A DNA stretch of 64,000 nt from Talinum fruticosum. Its lineage: Eukaryota > Streptophyta > Magnoliopsida > Caryophyllales > Talinaceae. Below, piece by piece: positions 12,001 through 24,200 of this stretch. The notes under the pieces were generated by a model. It saw nothing but the letters and a program-made list of their open reading frames with translations, was not told the DNA's origin and made no database searches. Each line of letters starts with the position of its first letter. The stretch's first letter is position 1. The position numbers and the translations under genes were made by a program. Location of the stretch: the NCBI GenBank assembly GCA_021018815.1, contig JAITYX010000007.1:9352501-9416500 (forward strand), given 5' to 3'.

Positions 12001-15000
12001 AGGAAGACACAACAAAACTTTTCATGCATAGCACATGACAGAAATGGAACTAGACATCACTAAAATGCAGGATCTCAGCGTACTTAGATATCTATGCAGC
12101 AGATCAAGTGACACACATTATGCTCTAATTGCTCATACATTCAACGAAAGCATATTTGCCCGATTGATATTCTTCTCCAGTCAAGAAATATAACATATGA
12201 TATCCAAAACATGCAATCAACTACCACAGATTTTTTCCATTTTGCTGCTCATATATATTCATAGCAACTGAACAAACCTTTTTCTCTTTCTGAATTTCGG
12301 CAACAACTCCAGCAATTCCAACCAAGGACTTTGAACTTGTCAAGTGAACACTTAAGACACTGAAATAAATATCAACAGTTAGATTTATATGCTTTGGTTG
12401 GTGGAGAAGTTTGTCTTATATCCTCATAATCAGAAACCAAGTTAGGTAGACAATGACTAGGTGATCCAATTGTTAATGCAAAAGAAGTTCAACAGGTGTC
12501 TAGCTATATTATTAGTGCAGACTGTGTGACACAGTGAGACTTACTTGAGCTTTTTCTTTGCAGTAGCTTCAACAACCCAATCACCAACACAATTTAAGTC
12601 GGTCCCTTTTGGAAGGAGATCAATCTGAATGAAAATGAAAGTATTATCACATGCAGATAGGATAAACAAGATTTCATTAAAATACCATGGTGCATACTGC
12701 ATGCCATACCTTGGTCACAACTAATATTATAGGATTTGCACCTGCAAGATCACGGACCCGAGACAAGAAACTGCCATTGAAGTCAGCAATGTCAACCTAC
12801 AAGAGTTCAACAAATCAAAATTGTAGATCACCAGACGGCTCATCTCATGCGATATCATCAGAGAATAAGCATATAACCATCAGAGAATGAGAACAAAGTA
12901 AAATATGTAGTTAAGAGCAGCTGGAGACTAGTCTCCAACAGAAAAATCATGCAGAGGTGAAATTTTGAGCTGCAATACAAAGTACAAGCAATGCAACCAT
13001 ATCCTCTTATTACACTAATTGGCCGTGGCGCGTCTTTCAATAAAGAATTTTTTAAAAGGAAAGAAACAAGGAAATTTATCTTATTTTCCACATATATCAT
13101 GCAAAAACATTTTTTTATTGTGGTGTTAATATGCAAAAGCATATGTAATGTGGGCAACTGCTCATATAGATCACATGCCCACAGAAAAATATAGCTGCCA
13201 ATAATAGATAGCATTTACCAGTTTAACAATCAATGCTTTCTCATGGCGCAAGTGAGAAAGTTTATCACGTAGCTGCTCAGCAGTGATAAATTGCTTTCCC
13301 CTGCATACCCTCCATGCCCGCCAACAGCAGTAATCATGTGTCCATGTGACAGAAGTCGGCACCTACCGCAAAGAATGGTTCTGAGCTGACGATGCTTCTT
13401 TTTCTGGATCCAAAACAAAAACAATGCGATTTCATAACTTCATGTGGCTTAGAGAGCCTTCTAGCCCATTCAACCATCAGTAACTCCCTTGGATATTAGC
13501 ATTATTATTTCACAGCTATTGTTCAAGAACCAACTCAACCAAAAGTTTAAGCTAATAGTTGAAGGCTCGAGAATAGGTTTATACTCTAACATGCACCCTC
13601 ACACAAATGCCCTTTGGGCTTGAAGCGTGGGGGTTGCTGAGATTCGAACTTGAGACCTCTAGCTCGTAAAGGCTCGATACCATGTTCAAGAACTAACTCA
13701 ACCAAAAGCTTAAGTTGATGATTGAAGGCCCAAGAATAAGTTTATACACTAACAGTTATGGATTTTAAAGTTGCTAATGAGGCATGGGGAGGGGGACATA
13801 ACTCAATATTGAATTTGACATCATCTCCTTCTACCCAAAACTTGATCAAGTTATACCATATGATAACGCAGATGGATTTAGTCCCAAGCTGGTTGGGGGA
13901 GGAAAAGTTGACATCTTCTACAAACACCCCCCCAAAAAAAAAAAGGTAGAAAAAGAAAATACACACACATGCACACACAAAGCAAAAATACAAAGAAGGA
14001 GAAAATTAAAAGTTTAAGCCTGAGATTGTTGTTCTCCTAATTATGTACCTTCATAATAAGCTCATGAATTGAGCTTGTTAAATCACTAAAATCATTTCCC
14101 GAAACTTAACTTATTTCACCCGCAATCGCCTCATTCCCTATTTTTTTCCAACTCCATCAGTCCACTCCAGCACACACCCCCCAAAAAATGAAATGAAATT
14201 ACAGAGCAATGCAACTCAATATTTCCGGAGTTTGAGAAAGCACACTTAGTAACTTTTTATTTAGAAACCCTTAGCAATTTCAGATACAAAAGACCCTAAA
14301 ATAAATGCACAGCTGTGATTTCCCATTTCCATATCACAAATCACAAAGAAAGGGTTAACTAATACAGGAAAAATCATGACAACACTCCAACAAAACAGAG
14401 TTTCATACAAACCAAAGAGCAACTTCTACTATACAACATCCTAATCCAAACCGTATTCCAATTAATTATCAGATTTTGCAAGACAGAGTGTTTGGATTAA
14501 AGCAAAGCACAAGAAGTAAATGGAATTCCTATTAAACTAGCCATTTTGAAGGATTTAATGCACAAATTAAGCTGGAAGGGGAATTTGTTTAAAGAAAGGA
14601 GAACTTCGCCAACAACTCCCATGATTTGTCTCCACCCCCTCTCTATTCAAAAATACATTTTCTCTTCCTTTGTTCTCGTTCAAAAAATTTTCCAACCAGT
14701 TCTTTTCTTTCTCTGAAACAACTAGCATGCCCAGTTCTGTTCATCAATCGAATTGCAACACTACACAGAAACCCAGGCTGCAAATTTAAAATCAGGTGAT
14801 GTTCGAAATAATGAACAGCTAAATCGTTAAGCCCAATTCAATAATCACAATTTACGCATATAAAACTACAGATATGATCCTAACAACAATGCAGAAGTAA
14901 TTAACTAGTCAATTCAGTGAACCCTCACAAAAATGAGGGACAACCCATACCAGCTCATAAGTATCCGGGTCAACATAACCCGGGGCATCGACTTCCTGAG

Positions 15001-15382
15001 TCTGCAACGGAGCTCCGCACCCATAACAAGAAGCAACCGAATTGAAGATAGACCCACTTTGCTTCTCTCTCTTCTTTCTCTTCTTCTTATTGGCAGCAAG
15101 AACCAGTTTTGAAGCCACCTTGGATTGGTACTGCTCCAGGAAGAGTTGCCCCGGGGTCGGACCGGATGGCCCGGCGCCTCCGGGTTCGGGTTCGGAAACG
15201 GGTATGTGGGTTTTGGAGTTTGGAGGGTCCGAATTTGGGGCTGTCGCTTTGCTGCATTTGATAAGAGAGAATTTTGGAGGGTATGATCTAAGATGGAGAT
15301 TTGAGCTTCTGAAGGGGTTTCGCTGGAGTTGCTGAGGAAAACTGAGAGGAGAGGGGAAATGTGAGAGGGTTTTGGGGAGCAT
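9094..15382 (-). CDS. NOA1: NOA1/RIF1, YqeH-type circularly permuted GTPase (frameshift in exon 2)
   Basis: Organellar GTPase related to bacterial YqeH; Arabidopsis NOA1/RIF1 acts in plastid ribosome biogenesis. Coding exons (minus): 15382-14951, 13403-13219, 12796-12710, 12624-12545, 12359-12278, 11851-11831, 11300-11255, 10795-10677, 10534-10421, 10170-9973, 9791-9682, 9343-9094. All borders are GT-AG with matching phases. The Ser/Pro-rich N-terminus looks like a transit peptide. A zinc motif follows (CYGCGAPLQ, then CGRC). The GTPase motifs are in permuted order: G4 (VVTKID across exons 3/4), P-loop GSANVGKS, PGTTLGP, DTPGVHL. The C-terminus ends in RPKWYY. Restored length is about 574 aa, as in the family. 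Exon 2 is 185 nt where 186 is needed: a G run (minus strand, 13298-13301) is one base short at GGYAGGKQF, changing frame. All other exons are intact. Upstream, 5' UTR signals extend to about 15480. Confidence 0.92.
11831..11851 (-). other. NOA1: 21-nt micro-exon of NOA1
   Basis: This exon encodes only GRDVYIL, flanked by ttggcag and gtgagt on the minus strand. It is in phase 0 on both sides and exactly fills the gap between KEKK of exon 5 and GSANVGKS of exon 7 in the known family sequence. Automatic gene predictors often miss exons this short. Confidence 0.85.
13520..13754 (-). mobile_element. Complete TRIM/SMART miniature LTR retrotransposon in NOA1 intron 1
   Basis: Two 72-bp direct repeats (13520-13591 and 13683-13754) differ at 10 positions, nearly all transitions. 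On the minus strand each begins TGTTAG and ends GAACA, as LTRs do. Immediately after the 5' LTR comes TGGTATCGAGCC, one base short of the usual initiator-tRNA-Met primer binding site TGGTATCAGAGC. A purine-rich GTGAGGGTGCA precedes the 3' LTR as the polypurine tract. The 91-bp interior has no coding capacity. Flanks gctat (13515-13519) and gttat (13755-13759) are a probable 5-bp target duplication with one mismatch. Size and structure fit terminal-repeat retrotransposons in miniature, which depend on enzymes from other elements. Confidence 0.85.
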
Positions 15383-15498
15383 TTTGGTGAAGGGTTTTGG
15401 AAGCAGATGGACGAGATGGATAAGGAGAGCTTCAATGGTAGTGTCGAAATTAGAACCGAAAATTTTAAAAAAAAAGGGTTAAATATTATAAATATCAT

Positions 15499-16301
15499 TC
15501 AATAAGAAACAGTGCCAATTCGATCAAATAAATATTTGATACAAGATATTTTTGTATGTTTATAATTTTTTTCATCTTTGTAATATCATTTTATGTTTTT
15601 CCTTAAATTTGATGTTCTTTAATATATATTTTTGTAGGTTTAATTTTCATTTCTCTTTTATTGAAATCAAACTTGAGAAGTAAGCTTATGTACGAATTTT
15701 AGATGAACTAAGTTCACTCCTAGTATGAGTCGAATTTAAATTTAAATTTTTCAAACTAAATAAATCAAGAATTAGGCCAAATCAATCTCATTCACATGTT
15801 TGGACTGTTTTCTAATATATCAATTTTAGAGGTTTGGGATTTGATATTGAAAGATGTACATTTAAATAAAAAATATATTCACTAAAAATGTGTTTAAAAC
15901 AATTGATAAAATAATAATTTTGTATTTGAATTAATATGCACTAATCCATTTTTCGGCTAGCAGTGTTTAAAATAATTAATGTAGAGTCAGAGTCTTTCAT
16001 GTGTTATAATTAAAAAGTGACAGGTGAGCATTGGTGTGGATATTAATGTGGAATTGTCATGGATGATGGAAGACGGATTTGAACTATTTGAATCATTTGA
16101 TTTACCACAATATTGTAGAAAGCTTGAATATTTTATATGAATATTTTGCAGCAAACTATTATTTAGTGGTAACTCTAATTGATGTTGAATCAATCATGTT
16201 TCGTTACTTGATAGTTATATTATTTGGTCCTTCAGTGGTGCATTAATTGATATGGGTATGCCGGGGATCATTGCCCGCTTTGTTTTGGGAAGGTCACTCA
16301 G
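15499..16301. other. Intergenic region between NOA1 and the next gene
   Basis: AT-rich sequence between the divergent NOA1 and the unrecognised plus-strand gene. It probably contains both promoters, but no convincing TATA box or shared motif stands out. Confidence 0.35.
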
Positions 16302-16932
16302 TTGTGGCGGAAAGGTTTTGTGAAGCTCTTCACCGATGAGAATAGGGAGTCAGAGATGAGTGGGAAGAGCAAGAAGGTGACAGCCAAGGCGAGGACTGGG
16401 GAGTCTTATTTTGCTGCTACAGAGGTGTTGCCTAAGCATGATAAGAAATGCATGCCCCCGGAAGTGGCTGCTGCTATTGAGAAGAACAAGAAGAAGATTG
16501 ATGAGGAGGCACAGGGGAAGTTTTTGTGAGTACTGAGTATTATACTAACTGGGGTTTAATTTCTATATTTCCCCATGAAATATATAACAGACTGGACTTG
16601 TATGAGTTGTGTGAACTGTTAAGTAGGAGATATAGGCTTAGAGTTAATAGATATGCATAGTTTGGATAAAGGAGAAGGGATGAAATACAAAATTTTGGGG
16701 ATCCAGTAAGTTTAATCCTTGATTGATTTGGCAGTAATGCCTGCATTGTTATTTTCCATTGAGCATATTGTTTCTTCCCCGGAATTCAGCAGGGTTGTTA
16801 TTTTTACAGAATTACTGTGAATAAAATTGTTTAGTGGTGCAGTTGAACTTGGTGTAATCGCCGTCTTGATTTTTATTTGTTAATTTGATTTTGTGTTGTT
16901 TTTCTAGAGGAAATGAGTCGCAGAATCTTCAA
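16302..16932 (+). CDS. Unrecognised gene, two exons visible
   Basis: Exon one reads lysine-rich, hydrophilic sequence (FVKLFTDENRESEM, SGKSKKVTAKARTGESYFAA, MPPEVAAAIEKNKKKIDEEA). It ends at 16525 with donor gtgagt. The next exon, 16908-16932 (GNESQNLQ), follows a tttctag acceptor and keeps phase, and is itself followed by gtgagt, so the gene continues. An in-frame ATG lies at 16356; an upstream acceptor (actcag at 16301) could also add earlier exons. The frame, the splice phases and the non-random composition argue for a real or recently real gene, but I do not recognise the family. A degraded coding stretch at 18011-18360 may be its 3' part. Confidence 0.45.
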
Positions 16933-18010
16933 GTGAGTTACATTTTACCATATTTGATACATATAAAGAGGATATGAGATAGTATAGCCATGAACTTGGA
17001 TTGAATTCTTCACTTGGATGTTGAGTGTTGACCCAATGATCCAGTCCTGACCTACTAATTTGCTTATGATTCTATGTTGTTAACTCTATATGTAGTCTCA
17101 TTGATGAGTAACCGCGAATTCAGAGGTCATTTTGAGGCTTGGCTGGCTTGTCTTTCTTATTCCTCTTCTCTGCTATTGTTATAACTACATAAATCACCGC
17201 TAGATCTATGAGTCTGTCTTGGGCTGCTGATTCTATGAGGCTACTCTATTTTGATCAAGAGTTCCATGCCACAGTCTGAATTTTGCGTTTCTGTGTGTGT
17301 ATCTTTGCTCGATTGGTAACATTTTTTTGACATATCAGTATCAGCAAGTGCCATGTTTAGAGGGTTAACATTGTTTTCGGTAAATTAGATTTAATTGTGG
17401 ACTGTGGAACTAACATAATGGAGGATGCTTTAATTATGACTAATATAATCAGATTTTGAATTTGTCCTGGGCTATATGAAGTTCGGAGTATCTGATGACT
17501 AACTGGAATCGATATTAATGATGTCAAGAAACATAGTTTGTTGCTTTGTTTTTGGTATGGGTGCATGAGCATGTGACAGGAGCTTTTTGGGCTGCAGGAG
17601 TTGGTTCTTAATTTTTGGATATAATGCCTTATCAGCCTAGAAATACCTACAGATGCCTATTGCAAATTTGCAAATGTGATTCTTCCCTGCAAGTAGGTAG
17701 TAACTCACTGTCATATATATATGAGTAGATATATCTGTACAGAGGGCGCAGGGGGGGATGTATTATCTTAGTTGAAATTCTTGTCTCGGATTTGGAAAAC
17801 ATTTTTACAATTCTAATTTGCTTTGGGTTGAACCAGTGAAACATAGCTTAGATCTTGACATTAGGACACCTGATACAACGGAGGACTGAATCTCCTATCT
17901 TCAGATTTTTCTTCGTGTCTTAAAGTCCGTCACCCCCCCAACCCCACTCTGGCTTATGTAAAGGGATGACAGAAACACACCATCCCATGTTGTCCATCTT
18001 AATTGATATC
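16933..18010 (+). other. Probable intron or intergenic sequence
   Basis: No coding exon is supported. T-rich, AT-rich sequence consistent with an intron joining the unrecognised gene at 16.3-16.9 kb to the degraded stretch after 18011. Confidence 0.3.
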
Positions 18011-18363
18011 TAGGGAGGTTGAGGCTCAAGATGTGCATGAATCATGATCCTACTCTAACCTGTACACTGACAGTGACAATGTTTCTAAAGGGTGGCTTGC
18101 GGAGATGCTATTTCCGAAGGGTATTACAGACGGGGGTAGATAAGGGTTTCCGCTCAACTAAATGCAACCTAAAACACACGGGAAGAGCGACTCGATGCCT
18201 GGGAAGTATGAGTTCTGGTCTACAGTTGGAGGGTAAGACGCTCGGTACTGTGGCTACAATGTGGAGCAGCAAAATGTAAAGGGAATGGTACATTGCAGAG
18301 GTGGCGGCGTCGAGCAAAATTCTGTCAACACACAAAAACTGATCAGAGGAATGATAACTAGAT
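18011..18363 (+). pseudogene. Degraded coding stretch, family not recognised
   Basis: After a ctag acceptor-like site the frame starting EVEAQDVHES reads on through NVSKGWLAEMLFPKGITDGG, then KTHGKSDSMPGKYEFWSTVG and later QQNVKGMVHCRGGG. It is broken by stops in four places over about 110 codons. The composition is protein-like, and it lies downstream of the unrecognised gene on the same strand, so it may be that gene's last exon in decay. An overlapping frame is open from 18019 to 18279 but looks less protein-like. Confidence 0.3.
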
Positions 18364-18588
18364 GTTAGGTGCCACTACTATGTTTTTATTCGCTTGGTGC
18401 ATACTCAATGTGCCTTCTGAAGCGATAAATGCAAATATTTTGAGAAAAGTGAATTTAAGATGATTTTTCCTTTTAATGAAAGCAACTTTCTATCCTATTA
18501 TAAATAGTGTCTCAGGTAACAAGAGCTTGTATCTTAATTGGTATAAAAATAGAGTTTTCAAACAATCTTTTTAGATAATGGTCGATGA

Positions 18589-19630
18589 CATTGGTGGACC
18601 CACAGGGGGTCGGCAGGTCAATCGACTCCCTCTTAAAAAAAAAATTTTTTTATACAACAAAGATTAAGTTGAGAATGAACGTAATCGAGATGGTGAGAAT
18701 CTTAATAATCATACGTGAGGTCCGGGGTTCGAAGCCTAAAACAAGTAATCCCATTTTTTTTTTTTCAAAATTTAACTTCTTCCTTCCTTTCATTCACTTA
18801 TTTCTTTCGTTAACTTAGCAAGAGCCCACGACTCGCCCCCAGTGCCGCTGCTCTTGCTCGGTTTGCCACAAACAATTGCAAGCACACCGCCATCCACCGC
18901 CACTACTAGCCCCCCGTCGCCGCGTGGGTCCGCCACCGCCTTCTCTCCTCTCCCGTACCACACTCTCTCTATCATTCCCAAATCTGTAAGTTCACAACTT
19001 TAAAATTTTTCAATTTCAATTCAATTTAAGGTATAATTTGTGTGATATTAGATTTAATTTCTTTAATTTTATCCTTAATTTGTATGATTTTATTAAATTT
19101 TTAATTTTATTTCATTCATTCTTTAGACTAATTTTACGATAGATGTTTAATTTTTGTTATTTAATTTTCATTATAGGTCAAAATATTTAAATATTTCAAA
19201 AAGATAGTTACTGTAACCTTACATTCCTTCAAATTCGAAATCTGAAAATTCAAATGAAAATTCACCATTGAAATCTGAAAATTCTTTATGTAATATTTAT
19301 TTTCAAAACAAATGTTAACTTTTGTATTTGTAAAGATATTTGTAAAGATCGGTTATATGTGAACTTAGTTTATAAATATAAAAGACCTATGTGAATACTC
19401 CGAAGCATATGGCTCGTTGAGCTTGTCTTATTTATACTATGAGCGTGTGCGCTCGTTGAGTTTATGAATGCGTTATTGAGTTTATGAATGTGTTTCGTGT
19501 AGGGATAAAGCTTTAAGACTATGGGATTAGCCATATTAGAGAGGAAATTCGATAAAATTTTCACTAGTATACACTATTATTTAGCTTTATTTCGACCCCT
19601 CTGTAAATTCTTGGGTCCGCCACTGGTAGA
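18589..19630. mobile_element. Possible non-autonomous DNA element with inverted ends
   Basis: The left end reads ttggtggacccacagggggtcg (18591-18612). The right end, reverse complemented from 19593-19628, reads agtggcggacccaagaa and then agaggggtcga. The shared plan (gtggYggaccca followed by ggggtcg) is inverted at the two ends of a 1.04-kb block. The interior holds a polymerase III B-box-like ggttcgaagcc at 18727, T/A runs, a GC-rich stretch at 18820-18950 and otherwise AT-rich filler. No clean target duplication was found. Superfamily unknown. Confidence 0.35.
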
Positions 19631-20500
19631 TGATGAGCGGCGGTAATGGAAATCTGGCAAAGCTTGTGATTTGGTGAACTTTACATTCGATTTGCTTGAT
19701 CTGAAATTTAGGGGCTGAGAAAGAGAACCGTAGAGAAGACGAGTTCGAGACAGACCTCATGCCGCCGCCGTCGATTGCGTCACCGGAACCGGCATCGTCT
19801 CTGTTGATGGCCTGCTAGGTGTGAAGCGCTGTCGAAAGAGGAAGCCATCTGAGAAATTAAGGGAGAGAAAGGAAGCCATTGAAGGTTAGATGAAATGTGA
19901 GAGAGAGACCCATGACTCAAGAATTGAAGTTGCTGCAAAAAAAAAAAAAAAAAAAAAGGGATTTGAGTAGTTGAAGAAAGGGAAAACTCACTGTTCAAAG
20001 TAACGTGAAACCATGTATTTTCACTCTCTTACCTCTATTGTCAGTGAATTTTGTTGTTCCCAAACAATCTTTCTGGGTAATGGTGGTCACTATTATTTTT
20101 TTATTTCAAGCAAAATTTCAGTGATTTATCTATTAAACAAAAAAATTTACTCTGAATTGTATCTCGAATAAGTCTAAACATTCGACCTAAATAATTCTGA
20201 TATTGTTAAACGCTAAATTAAAGTTGCAAATCAAAAGGGTAATTAAAATCGATTCGTATCAACCATCTTCTAAATGTTCGAGACCCAACTGCTCAAAGTA
20301 CTCAAGAAAGCTCGTGCACGCAATCGACTCTCAAATGGGGCATTTGTAGGAGGCAAAAATTCGTTAACCAACTATATGCCGCCACATGAAAAATTAATTA
20401 TTTTTATTCCACCTATTGTAAATTGTCACGCGTTAAATTTGGTTTGGAAAGCCTCTAAAATTAAAATCAAAAGAAGTCAAATTCCAACTAATTAGAAGTT
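19631..20500. other. Intergenic sequence with a long A tract
   Basis: Contains a poly(A) run at about 19937-19957 and otherwise AT-rich, non-coding DNA. Short open frames on the minus strand across the A tract are low-complexity and not supported as genes. Confidence 0.3.
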
Positions 20501-20812
20501 GCCACGTGTTGTTGATGATGCGATAGAATAGTAAATATTTCTTTTAAGAAATGATTACTAAATTATAGGCCTGGCCCAAAACTTAAGTTAAACCCTAACT
20601 TCGAAAAAAAGTATAAATAGAGGTTATCTCCTCATTTTTCACACACATTCAAAGATCCGAAAATTCGAGACTCAAATCGCAAACAACGCCTAAAAGTTAC
20701 AAGGATATTGAATCAAAGGATCATATTTATTGTATTCAATTCGGAGATTGTACCCATTGAACAAAAATTAATACAAATTATATTTATTTCCTAACTTTCT
20801 GTCACATAATTT
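20501..20812 (+). mobile_element. Solo-LTR-like remnant with TATA box, copy 2
   Basis: A TATA box (tataaata, 20612-20619) is followed about 110 bp later by the gagattgtacccattgaac block, which is repeated at window position 1. Paired promoter and conserved transcribed tail resemble the U3-R-U5 order of a plant LTR. Exact borders and a target duplication could not be fixed; the left border is a guess. It lies 430 bp upstream of the LUC7-like start codon and could influence it. Confidence 0.4.
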
Positions 20813-21240
20813 TTAGTTTTAAAAAATTCTGCCTTATTTCTATAGTTCCCTTTCCAAAAATAAAATCAAATATTTCTTAAAAATACATGATATCAATGCA
20901 TCTATAATCTCGGGTTCACAATACAAGGGGAGGATAAAAAGGGCTTTTGGACCGTTTCATTGGCCTTTCCTTGACTATTTTGATTATGGGCTTCGTATGG
21001 AATATTCGGCCCAAGTACTATTTACCGCATTCGATGATTTCTCCGTTGGTTCTCCTTCCTCAACCCCGTTCTCTGTAGTCTGGCCTTCTCTCTCCTCACC
21101 GGTTCACCGGACCTCCAACCCGAACGACATCACTGCGTTGTTTCTGAAACTCAAAGCATCACTCCTTCCTACGGTCAGCCCTCGCTCTTTCTCTCTCTTC
21201 TGCCATATCGTTGGGGCTCCTATTGACCTTAATTTCCACC

Positions 21241-24200
21241 ATGGACGCTCAAAGAGCTCTACTCGACGAACTCATGGGGGCAGGTACGAATCTTCCTCTT
21301 TCCTTCTGTTCCTATTGTGATTCATATTGAGTTGTACCATCGAAATTTTGAAAGAGTCGCTGAAATTGAACATGTGTATCACTTATTGTAGCTCGAAACT
21401 TGACTGAAGAAGAGAGGAAGGACTACCGGGAAATAAAGTGGGACGACAAGGAAGTTTGTGCATTTTACATGGTTCGGTTTTGTCCTCACGATCTTTTTGT
21501 CAATACCCGCAGTGATCTTGGTGCGTCTTTGTTTGCTTCTACATAATTAATTTTGAGATTATTTTCATTGTGTTTCTGCTGATCATGTTGCTCACTTTGG
21601 ACCTTCATTGCCTAGAAATTAGGTGGATAGAAACTAAATTTTTGCAAATTGTAATGGAGGTCTGTGATTTTATTTCGGTTGGTATCTTATTGTTTTCTTG
21701 ATCCCATTGTCCATTGATTAATGCATTATGGTCCGATAGCATGATAAGATGTTTATGCATTGCTGCTTAGGTAGTTTATTTCGCACGCTTGCTAAGGATT
21801 TCTAGCTTGTATGGACATACTCCATTTTGTTGATTAGATTCTATTTGGTTTTGAATTTGGTTTTAGTTGACTGAGTTATTGTGAAAAAGATAGGTGGTCA
21901 AGTATTTTATACTTTTGTGCGCTTGATAATGAAATGAAGCTTTGAGAATTGAATTTCGGATTGCGATTGATTTTCTTATTGTGTTTTCTGTTGTTTTACA
22001 TCAGGAGTATGCCCAAGAATTCATGATCCAAAACTGAAAGAAAGGTAATGGAATAAACAATGCCTGTAATGTCTCCTTTTTAAAACCTCCCTCCCAGATC
22101 TTTATTGTTGGAAGCCTACTTTAGGAAACTATTTTTTGTGATAGCACTAGCATTCCATCGCGTTGTTAATGATGTGTCCCAACTCCCAACGACCTTGAAG
22201 GGCCTTCTATTACATCTTTTGCTATTGTACATGTTTTCTGTCCTGGATCTTTTTTATTTAAATTTATATCTGTGTGGTGTAGGATGGAATTTAAATTTTG
22301 AGTTACTCCGGTGCTTTGCTAATAATGACAAGGTCTGGATGTGCATGGTTTACTCTGTGAGGTAACTCATTTATTACTTTTTGGGACCCCCAAAGACTAG
22401 AAAAACTTCTTCATCTTGATATTGTAGTTAATTAAGATAGTTGATCACTATCATTGAGGCACAACTGATACTGCAAGGCGGTGCTTATGTTTAGCATTTC
22501 TGATGCCTTACTGGATATGGTGCGCAAATGAGCCTCTGAGTTTCCTTTTATTTATCACAAGAATCTCCTCTCGTGATGCCTGACTGGATGTGGTGTGCGA
22601 AAATGGAAATTGGGTGGTGCTGACATCTTAGATAGACTGTTGCGCTGCTTGTGATAGATGAGTAATCAGTCCACATCTAAGATACAGTTTTCATCAGCTA
22701 AAAACAACTAGCCTGTATAATCCTGCCTGGTCTAATATCTACAGAGCGAAGAGTAAGATGTTTGTAGCCTTATCTGTATGTCCGTAACTTGTCCATCCTA
22801 GTCGAGATGTTGCTTTTGAAAGACCTGCATAAACATTTTTGGAAATTAGAAAATAGCACTAAAGCTATAGTAAAACGATTTCAAAAAAAGTAGCTGTTAC
22901 TGAATGAGAGGGGTTGCTGTGGGTCTATTATATCATTAGAATTGTGAAATGTGGCGCAGACTTACTAAGTGGTCTGATGTGTTCCCTTTGGATATTTGAG
23001 TGAAAATGTAACTTTGTGGCAGAAGAGGGGGCAAAACTGTATTGCAAATGCTGTTAATCGTATCATACGTCCTTTGATAATGTAGGTAAAAATTCATTGG
23101 TTTGGAGTTAAAAGATGGAAAAGAAAAGGAAACTAAGAAAAACAGAAATGAACTGGGAATGGGATCTATCAACATGTTCCCTTCTGATTTATTTGTACCT
23201 GGTTAGCCGCAGTTTATCCTTTTATTTGTATATTTGTGTTTATGGCATGCATTTAGAGATACTTACTGTCTATATCTGTGTTATTAGTTCCTTTTTGGGG
23301 GAAAATATTACAATATCTTTAGCTTCATTCTGATGGATCCTGAAATTGGCTATTTAGCTTTGAGAATTCTCCGAGGCATGACTCTTATGTCCCACGCTTT
23401 GAAGCTGAACTTGCTCAGTTCTGTGAGAAGTTGGTGAGCCTCACTTACATTCTCCTGCCATATCTGACGACTGTATATTGCTGGTAATGATTTGCATATT
23501 TCGTAATGCATATATCTTGGGGGTTATTATTGTTCTATCTTTCAGGTAGCAGATTTGGATAGGAAAGTTAGGCGTGGGAAAGAGCGCCTCGAGCAGGATG
23601 TTGAACCGGCAACATCCCTCCACTTTCAGCTGAAAAAGCTGAGAAGCTGTCTGTGTTGGAAGAGAAGATAAAACACCTGCTGGAACAAGTAGAGTCATTG
23701 GGTGAATCTGGTAAAGTTGATGAAGCAGAAGCACTCATGTTAAAGGTGTTGCACTATTAAGTTTGACAAAGGGCTTTGGCGTCAATCTAGATGTGACTGT
23801 TTCTTGTTTTCTTGCATTGCTGATTTTCTTTTTCTTTTTCTTAGTTTGTTTGTGTGTGTGTGTGTGTGTGTGTCTTTGGATTTTCCGGTAATGGCCCTCT
23901 CTATTAAGTAATCATCAGTATTCTTTGTATTGCAGGTGGAAAGTCTTAATGTAGAGAAGACTTTATTAACCAAACAGCCTCAGAATGCAATGATAATGCT
24001 GACACAGGAGAAACAGATGTCACTTTGTGAAATTTGTGGCTCGTTCCTTGTTGTCAATGATGTAGTGGAAAGAGTTCAATCTCATGTTACAGGAAAGCAG
24101 CATATTGGGTATGGAATGGTCCGTGATTTCATCTCAGAATACAAGGTTTGAGTCTGTCCTAGCCTCACTGAACAGCCTGTGAATGCTGGCAAAGATATTT

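Noticed and set aside
18718..18742. Possible tRNA gene (ggttcgaagcc B box)
   Set aside because: No cloverleaf, acceptor stem or anticodon arm can be built around it; at most a SINE- or tRNA-derived fragment.
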